From the NCBI GenBank assembly GCA_947044365.1, contig OX345641.1, positions 2,175,460 to 2,239,459 of the forward strand: a stretch of DNA of 64,000 bases, written 5' to 3'. Shown one piece after another: positions 56,736-64,000 of this stretch. The notes beneath the pieces are model-generated. The model saw only the letters and a list, made by a program, of their open reading frames with translations. It did no database searches and was not told where the DNA came from. The position numbers were made by a program, and so were the translations under genes. How positions within the stretch are numbered: position 1 is the stretch's first letter; each line of letters opens with the position of its first letter. This stretch comes from Petrosia ficiformis. Its lineage: Eukaryota > Porifera > Demospongiae > Haplosclerida > Petrosiidae.

Positions 56736-58589
56736 TAATGTGTGTGTAATTAAATAGTAAGAATTTTTTTAATGATAATATTAGAATACTAATGGGACAC
56801 TATATTTGTAGGAACAGTCGATTGGTTACATAACAAGCCCAGGGGGTGGAGTTTTGTATGTTAATTAACATAGAATGCATTGTATATTAATCTAGTGTTA
56901 GTCTCGCATAGCCAGCCCCTTGTTACAGTGAAAGGGGCTGGCTATTCTCAACTCATGTAATCAGGTAGAATAATTTTATGTAATGCCGCTGGTGGTTACA
57001 TCAATAATATAATCTTGCATAGCCAAATCCATCCCACTGCAGGTGAGGTCTGCCAGGTAAAGGCATATACATCAACTTGTGCTGTGCATCCAAAATGCAT
57101 TAACAATGTACTTCCACTGACTGTAGTGTACATTGTGAGTGCATTACAATGTATTTTGAATATGTACATACTCTAGTGTATTACATGATAGTATTATGCT
57201 ATCATACAAATGTAAAGCTAGGGTATTCACACATTACCATGATTTACAGTAGAAACAGTACATAGAACTGAAGTACAATTGACTATCATCTTACAGAGCT
57301 GTAGGAAGCAATTTGGCTATAGTGTGATAAGATATTGCGATGTTGTGAGAGTGAAGCGAGCAGCATCTAGAAGGGTCTGGGGACATGCCGCCCCTGAAAT
57401 TTAATTCCCTAATAAGGTCATATTTAAAGATTACAAATATATATTACATTGATTGACTGGATGACAATAAGGATGATGGCTGCATAAAATCAGTACAGGC
57501 TTCAAATTTTTTCTAAAAAAGTAGTCAGGCCATGGCTCAACAAGCACGACCAGTTCTTACAGCTCTGGTTTATTAAAATGTAGCTCCTATCATAGTATGC
57601 ATACTTAAATAATAAAGTCAGGTACTACACCAATCAGAAAAACTGCAGTTTTTTATCACTTATATAGTTAGTTATTCATAAGTACATTATCATTCAGGTG
57701 GATGATCATATGGTTAAATGTGATGTATCAGATTTTGTGGGAGATATAAATTGGTTCATTGCACATGTTCATTATAGGTTTTTACCAAACCCATCCCCTC
57801 ACGTGCAGTTGGATGGTCTAGCTATGCGAGACTAAGAGTACTAGTACAGGGGACGAGAAAACAGGGGGTGGCAGCGGGGGCTCTAGGTAGGGGTGGGCAA
57901 ACAGTAGGTAAATAATTATAGTGTACTACATAATGATAATTATTACTACAACTAGCTGTAATATTGTTTTGTTATAATGTAACGTTGTAATAATAATAAT
58001 TAACTATAATATTATTGAATTGTCATTTCTGTAATATTTTATTGTATATAATTACATGTACAAGTATGTTATTACTTAAAATTAATTTCTGATTATCTCA
58101 TGAAATAAGGGAACATGAATTACTGATTTTAGCTCTCAGATTGCACCAGAAACACATTTAAAAGCAGGACAACAGTTGCAATAGGTCAAAAGTGTGGCAG
58201 TCAGCCCAGATGCACTCACAATGACATGCTTTGCGCAAAAATGTACCGATAGTGAAAGTGGAAGTGAACAGAGTAAATATTATTGAAGAAAAAATCCAAT
58301 GATGTTTAAAACTAATCAGCAAAGTGATTATATACATCACTTTGGAACACAAATCATTTACATAATTATTAATAAAACTAGTCATGTGCATATCACATGA
58401 TTAATAAAGCATTATAATACAAGTCATGTGATAATTATATATGAATATGTAATACATTAATACCACTAAGCATAATATTATTGTATGATTATAACAGTAA
58501 TAATGCATAACAAATCATTGCTTATCACATGACAATGTAAAAAATGCATCAAACTGATCATGTGACAGTCATTTGATAATCATAAACTT
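56434..58589. other. Intergenic region between Rab copy B and the TM9SF1-like gene
   Basis: No exon recognised. Contents: (TG)n at 56693-56733; an AGTCTC foldback hairpin at about 56899-56955; a longer foldback-like structure from about 57010 (TCTTGCATAGCCAAATCC) to 57834 (CTAGCTATGCGAGACTA). Inside the latter is a diverged MITE of the 9705 family (about 57060-57635), itself containing an inserted segment bounded by TTACAGAGCTG and TTACAGCTCTG. AT-rich DNA from 57900 to 58589. Confidence 0.6.
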
Positions 58590-61500
58590 CTAGTCCATTT
58601 TCAAGTTCCGATACATGTAACGAACGAATGTGAGTGACGAGAAAAATCCGATAGTACCAAGCATTAGGAAAAAGACGTAACATACAAGAAGAGTATATCC
58701 AAAATACTCAATAGTCTGGAGAGATCCATACATGTGAGATCGTTTATAGAAATAAAATAGAGCATAGAGAAACACAAAGAAACCAGTTGAACTAGAGAGA
58801 AAGGGAGAATGGGAAGGAGATGGGGAGAGGGGAAGGAGAGTGAGGGAAGGTGAGGGAAAGAGGGGGATGGGAAGGAAAAGGAGGGAGAGAAAGGGGAAAT
58901 AGGAAGGAGAGGGGGAATGGGAAGGAGAGGGGGATAGGGGAAGGAGAGAGGGGAAGGAGAGAGGGGGAATGGGAAGGAGAGAGGGAGAGAGGGAGAGAGA
59001 GAGAAAGAGAGGAGAAGGAGGAAGAGAGAAGGAATATTTGTGACAATATCAAGTGAAGATATGTGTCAGAAGATCTCTGTAGGTATACATGTATGCTATG
59101 ATCTCTGTATTACATAATTTATATTGGATGTTAACTATAGCTATAATGAGGATCGCTGTAGGTAACTACAGCTATTATGAGGATTACATGTACAACATGT
59201 ACCTACAGCTGCATGCCCAATGAATACTTACCCAGCTGATCCAACAGAACGCCACCACCAACGATAATCCTCAGCAGAGAGTTGGAAATATGTTAGAGCA
59301 ATGGATATACAGACAGTAACACTTAATAGTATTAGAAATACTATCAGTAATATACCATAGAGTGTGTAGACTTCTCTACCCCATACAGTAGCAAATATAT
59401 AGTACATTTCTACACTAATAGAACTGGAGAAGATTGAAGAGATATATAGATAGATAGATAGATAGGTAAACAGATAGATAGATAGATGTACATAGATAAA
59501 TGTAGATAGATACATGTAGATAGATGAATGGATGGATTGTTAGATGAATGAATACACGGTCGAATAGACGAATGCATCAATGGATGGATGGATGGACAAC
59601 TGGATTGATGGATGGATAACTGGATTAATGGGCAGATGAATGAATGAATGGATGGATAGGTACATGTAGATGAATGAAAGGATGGATGGATGAAGAGATG
59701 GATGAATGAATAGATATATGGATGTATGGATAGATGGATGGATGGATGGATAGACAGATGATTAGATGGATAAATACATAGATTAATGGATGCTGATGAA
59801 TGAATGTACATGTACATAAGTGAATGGATAAATAAAATGAAAAATGGATGAATAGATGATTGACATTATACAAAGTGGCTGATGACAGGAACTGATGGAT
59901 GGATAGATAGACAGATATCCTTGAATCAATAGATATACTTTTGACTGAATTCAGGCTTGGTTGACTAGGTGTATTCATGCTGAAGGATTTGTTTATCACA
60001 ATTTCATTTCAAAAGATTTATTTTGAAAGAAAAAAAATTACCAGACGTTTCAGTGGTATAGAATGGCACACACATGTAACTACACTGTACATAAATAGCT
60101 ACATACATACTATTCATTACAATGTCTGGATATACCTGAATGGTAAGAAACCTCCAACAATCATATGCATGATAGGATTATGATACCAAGGTGCAGCAGG
60201 AATCTCACGAGATATATTCTTTGTTCGACATGGTGCATCAAATCCTCCCGATGTGTTCTTACCCATTATACCTCCCAGTACTGTGAGAGGAAATCCAACT
60301 GTGATGAGAGAGAGAGAGAGAGAGATAGAGAGACAGAGAGAGAGAGAGATAGAGAGAGAGTAGGGTAGGAGAGAATACATGTAACGTGGAATTGTGATTA
60401 TGAACCTACATTGTACAGCACGATACTATACTGTACTATACTAACTATACTGTACTGTAATGTACTATACTGTACTGTACTGTACTGTACTATACTGTAC
60501 TACATTGCATTGTACCGTACCTACTGTATTATAACAGTACTATACTGTACGTACAGTACCGTATTATACTACACTGTACTATAGTACACTGTACTATACA
60601 GTAAGGTAGTTGGTATTATCGGTATTTAAAGGGTGATTAGAATCCCCTAAAATGACCACCCCGATTCTACCTATAATCCAGATGAGCATTATCAATAGAA
60701 TAGTTGTGAATGGAAGAGCTTGTGTTGATCCATGATACCAGGCCACTGAGTTTATAGTACTCCATATAAAGAAAAAGGGAGCTAAGAACGTAATGAATAA
60801 GAGAGATAATTAGCATTTGAAAGAATGGAGCTGATTAAAGATGGAAGTTATACAGTATATGTCAATATAAATGATTATATTATGTACATGTATCACAATC
60901 AGCATGAATGTTTTGTTCTCTGATTATATAACTATGTTTCTTTGACAAATCAAATACACTCAGATACGTGTACGCAACAACTTTACAAAACTCATGATGA
61001 TTTATATACAAAAACAATATAATACAATATACAATATGGAATATTCTAGAATGAAAAGCACATGTATAACAAACTGGAAAAACTGGTTTTCTTATTTAAC
61101 AGTAGTTTGAAGAGGCCTAAACTAAAGATACAATGATTAAAGGAAGTGATCATATACATGTAATGTACATTTGTAATTATCAAATCAACAAGTTAAATTA
61201 TTAAGCGAAAAGATGAATAGATAGAATACATGTAGATGATGTGACAGTACGAATACATTCTTACCAGCAAATAGACAAGCTGTTAACATTATATTCCAAA
61301 CCCAGTTCTCTCCATTTATTTTATGATAAAAATTAGAAGAAATGATACCAGCTATAAATGAGGTAAAGGCATAGAGAACAATACCAGAGGAATTCATAGC
61401 GTGATGTCTAAAAGAAAAGAGAATCTCTGGACATGATGTACATATAATGTAGTGAGTGTACATGTACACACATACACACTCATGGGCTTCTACACAATAC

Positions 61501-62841
61501 ATGTACATGTACACGTATACATGTACACACAATACATGTACACACATAAACATACATGTACACACCACACATACATGTAAATGTACACACATACACACAT
61601 ACACAATACAATCATGTACACACATACATGTACACATACATGTACATGTACATGTACATACATACACATACATGTACAGATACATTATACATGTACATGT
61701 ACACACATAGAAAATACAATCATGTACACATATACACAATATAATCATGTACATACATGTACATACACATCATGTACACGTTAACACATACACACATATC
61801 ATGTACACATAACATGTACACACATAGACAGTACAATCATGTAAACACATAGACAATACAATCATGTACACATACATGTACACTACACACATACACAATA
61901 CAATCATGTACACACATATACATACATGTACACACATATACATACATGTACACACAATACATGTACACACACACATACCTGTGCACATTAAACAGTCCTA
62001 GTAAAGCCATAACAATAATTGCAAATGCCAAACATAAAAATTGTATTCCAACACCTAAATATACAGTAGGAAAAAAAAAGAATGAATATATTACACATGG
62101 GGTCAATCAGGTTTTGACCAGGGGATAAAATGTCTATCCCAAATTATACCACATACACAAGTACAAATTTACTTCCATATTGGATTTTGTAGGGGTCCAA
62201 AATCAAAATTCATATACTAAAAAGGGTTTTAGTTATAACATGTACAATGTACAGTACATACATGTACATGAACATATCAACAGAGGTACATGTACATGTA
62301 TATGATTCACATACATGTACATGTACATGAACATATCAACAGAGGTTCATGTACATGTATATGATTCACATACATGTACATGAACATATCAACAGAGGTA
62401 CATGTACATGTATATGATTCACATACATGCACATGAACATATCAACAGAGGTACCAAGGTACATGTACATGTACCTGAACATATCAACAGAGGTACATGT
62501 ACGCGTACATGTATATGATTCACATACATGCACATGAACATATCAACAGAGGTAGGTGTACATGTACATGTATATGATTCACATACATGTACGTGTATAT
62601 GAACATATCAACAGAGGTACATGTACATGTATATGATTCACATGAGGTACATGTATATGTATACAGAGATACGTAGATACATGTAGATGTACATGTATAT
62701 AAATAGATAGATAATGATATCTATATACTATGCAGTAGTTGATAGTATTCGTACCTAGGACAGATGAAATAAGTGCTTTATAAGGTGGAAATCTAAATAC
62801 ATCAGTACTAATGATCTTCCATCCATAATTATCTTGATCAC
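58590..62841 (-). CDS. Transmembrane 9 superfamily protein, TM9SF1-like (3' part, 7 exons)
   Basis: Nonaspanins are multi-pass endosomal/Golgi membrane proteins. Exons in transcript order: 62841-62755, 62054-61979, 61407-61265, 60781-60671, 60298-60136, 59423-59232, 58791-58590, in frame over about 324 aa to a TAG stop. Conserved segments: [111 protein letters not shown], and the terminal [18 protein letters not shown]. The ending resembles TM9SF1 (which ends in NLKMD) more than TM9SF2/3/4. K-M-D fits the KXD/E motif reported to retain this family in the Golgi. The N-terminal luminal domain and first membrane segments lie beyond the right edge. Confidence 0.9.
58793..59037. repeat. GGGAGA-rich purine tract
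   Basis: Strand-asymmetric purine repeat (GGGAAGGAGA and variants) in a TM9SF1-like intron. Overlapping reading frames are artefacts. Long homopurine stretches can form triplex DNA. Confidence 0.92.
59440..59920. repeat. (GATA)n and (GGAT)n microsatellites
   Basis: ATAGATAGATAGG at the left, then GATGGATGGAT units. Intron of the TM9SF1-like gene. Confidence 0.9.
61440..61985. repeat. ACATGTACACACATACA low-complexity tract
   Basis: Mixture of GTACAT palindromes, ACACAT runs and repeated AATACAATCATGTACACA units, directly abutting the donor side of the 62054-61979 exon. Confidence 0.88.
62235..62700. repeat. About 55-bp minisatellite, GAACATATCAACAGAGGTAC
   Basis: Around seven imperfect units of ATATGATTCACATACATG plus GAACATATCAACAGAGGTAC joined by variable GTACAT hexamers, in a TM9SF1-like intron. 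Confidence 0.88.
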
Positions 62842-62842
62842 C

Positions 62843-62847
<5 letters not shown>

Positions 62848-62882
<35 letters not shown>
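62848..62882. repeat. (TG)n microsatellite
   Basis: Pure TG run close to the acceptor of the exon starting at 62841. Confidence 0.95.
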
Positions 62883-62883
<1 letters not shown>

Positions 62884-62930
62884 ATCATACATGTACATTG
62901 TATGTAAACCAATGACATTGTAATTATACA

Positions 62931-63865
62931 TTACTTGACATTATTAAGTTCACATACTATCACTGTACTTCCATTAACTACAGTGTACATTGTGAGTGAA
63001 GTTCACTGTACTTTGAATGTACTACACAGTATTATACCTTAGTACTACAATGTACATGTATATCATATACAAATGTAAATTAAATTTATACATTACTATG
63101 ATTATAGTACAAGGTAGTACTATAGTATTACTTAGAAGTACACACTGTACAGTGGAGTATCACCTTATTAAAGTGTAGCTCCTATTATAGTATGTAAACT
63201 TAAGGTGGCGGTACGGTGACATTAATGATATTCATAGCAAAAGTTTTTTTGTTTTTTTCATTGTTACAATTTCTTAAATCATTTTCATATTTGCAACACA
63301 ATATTATTTTATTGAAGTTTATTATCAGTGAAAATTTGAAGTATTTTGCATGTTGTATTCATGAGTTATGATCGTCAGCAGAACCAGCCACAAAGGTACA
63401 TTTTTCTCCATAAACACACAAGACAAAGACTGGACACTTACTGTGCAAAGTGAATACATCCTAGTCTAAAAAACAACAAAGACCTTTTCCTTATATCTGT
63501 TTCTGTACCACAGGGGTTGTATATCATCATCCTTCTTCGACAAATTTCTCGACAAAGTGCTTCGCTATTGAAAAAATTGCTTCGTTGTTTTGTAGGTACA
63601 CGTGTAACAAACGTTTGTTCAAAATTTCAGAGCTGTACCGATTATTAGAGCTGAGAAAAATGTACCTCAGTACAACCCACTGACTTTGATTCATTATAGC
63701 AGAGATAATACCACAGGAATGTATATTTAACGCAGTTCTGCATGCGCAAGTATTGTACTGCAACCACAAAATGAATATCATGAATAAAGTATGAATATAA
63801 TTAAAGGGCAATTGTATGGTTTCTCGCTTCCGCCGTACCGCCACCTTAACAAAGTCAGGTATTGT
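62931..63865. mobile_element. MITE of the 9705 family, split by a TTAA-inserting element
   Basis: The left part (62931-63203) and right flank from 63846 (AACAAAGTCAGGTA) together match the reverse complement of the 9705-9985 element. The relative at about 57590-57630 reads continuously across the site (CTTAAATAATAAAGTCAGG), showing the uninterrupted state. Confidence 0.65.
63200..63849. mobile_element. 642-bp non-autonomous TTAA element
   Basis: Inverted termini GGTGGCGGTACGG (63204-63216) and CCGTACCGCCACC (63833-63845) are flanked on both sides by TTAA (63200-63203, 63846-63849), as in piggyBac-type insertions. A 105-codon minus-strand frame starts inside one terminus and shows no transposase motif, so the element is considered non-coding. 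It lies in an intron of the TM9SF1-like gene, if that gene continues to the right. Confidence 0.82.
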
Positions 63866-64000
63866 GTATGACTGTAGAACAATACAAGTGTAAATTGGAT
63901 ACTTAACAACAGGAAGTGAATCATAAACTAATCAGTGCTCAAAATAGCTTTTTAAAGTGCTCCAGCAGAAACATCTGGACAAAACAATATTTGACTAGCA

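Noticed and set aside
63527..63844. 105-codon minus-strand frame as a possible transposase
   Set aside because: It begins within the terminal inverted repeat of the TTAA element and shows no DDD/DDE or zinc-finger motif; treated as chance frame in a non-autonomous element.

Overview
The window is eukaryotic nuclear DNA from an early-branching animal. Genes are split by many short GT-AG introns, the sequence is AT-rich, and introns and intergenic DNA are full of small transposable elements, microsatellites and self-complementary ACATGT repeats. The protein set (an animal-type Rab32 pair, TMEM18, TM9SF1-like, archease), the compact head-to-head gene layout and a neurotransmitter-symporter homologue of bacterial-like build suggest a sponge, probably a demosponge. 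That placement is inference, since no species marker was tested.

Layout, left to right. 1-5092: no gene recognised; a 65-bp satellite of about 21 units plus two outliers and a hairpin element. 5093-16803 (-): complete 20-exon MCM3. 16895-20450 (+): complete 6-exon TSEN34, head-to-head with MCM3 (91 bp between start codons). 21631-22821 (+): intronless, membrane-anchored GH16 glucanase-like protein. 23226-26087 (-): complete 5-exon TMEM18. 26168-29157 (+): complete 8-exon archease (ZBTB8OS), head-to-head with TMEM18 (80 bp), with an 11-nt microexon. 29513-37524 (-): complete 13-exon SLC6/NSS-like transporter. 37630-41851 (+): Rab32-like copy A, head-to-head with the transporter (105 bp). 44415-56433 (+): Rab32-like copy B. 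58590-62841 (-): last seven exons of a TM9SF1-like protein whose 5' part lies beyond the right edge.

Exon coordinates come from translating both strands, matching family-conserved residues and requiring splice sites that keep frame. Summed coding lengths give 807 aa (MCM3), 280 (TSEN34), 396 (GH16), 170 (TMEM18), 167 (archease), 618 (NSS), 210 and 211 (Rabs). All are uninterrupted.

Biology: MCM3 is a replicative helicase subunit. TSEN34 and archease act at successive steps of tRNA splicing and sit on the same strand about 6 kb apart. The tandem Rab32-like genes are the most unusual locus. Both carry an intron with minor (U12) spliceosome signals at the same codon; it starts AT in copy A and GT in copy B. 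Copy A has also lost one P-loop residue and the C-terminal Cys-Cys prenylation motif. Two of their exons are almost identical between copies, while the others have diverged.

Mobile DNA consists almost entirely of small non-autonomous elements: hAT-like, TTAA-inserting, Harbinger-like and foldback families, and a tRNA-derived SINE. Several are nested or have identifiable target-site duplications. No transposase, rRNA or tRNA gene and no CRISPR array was seen.
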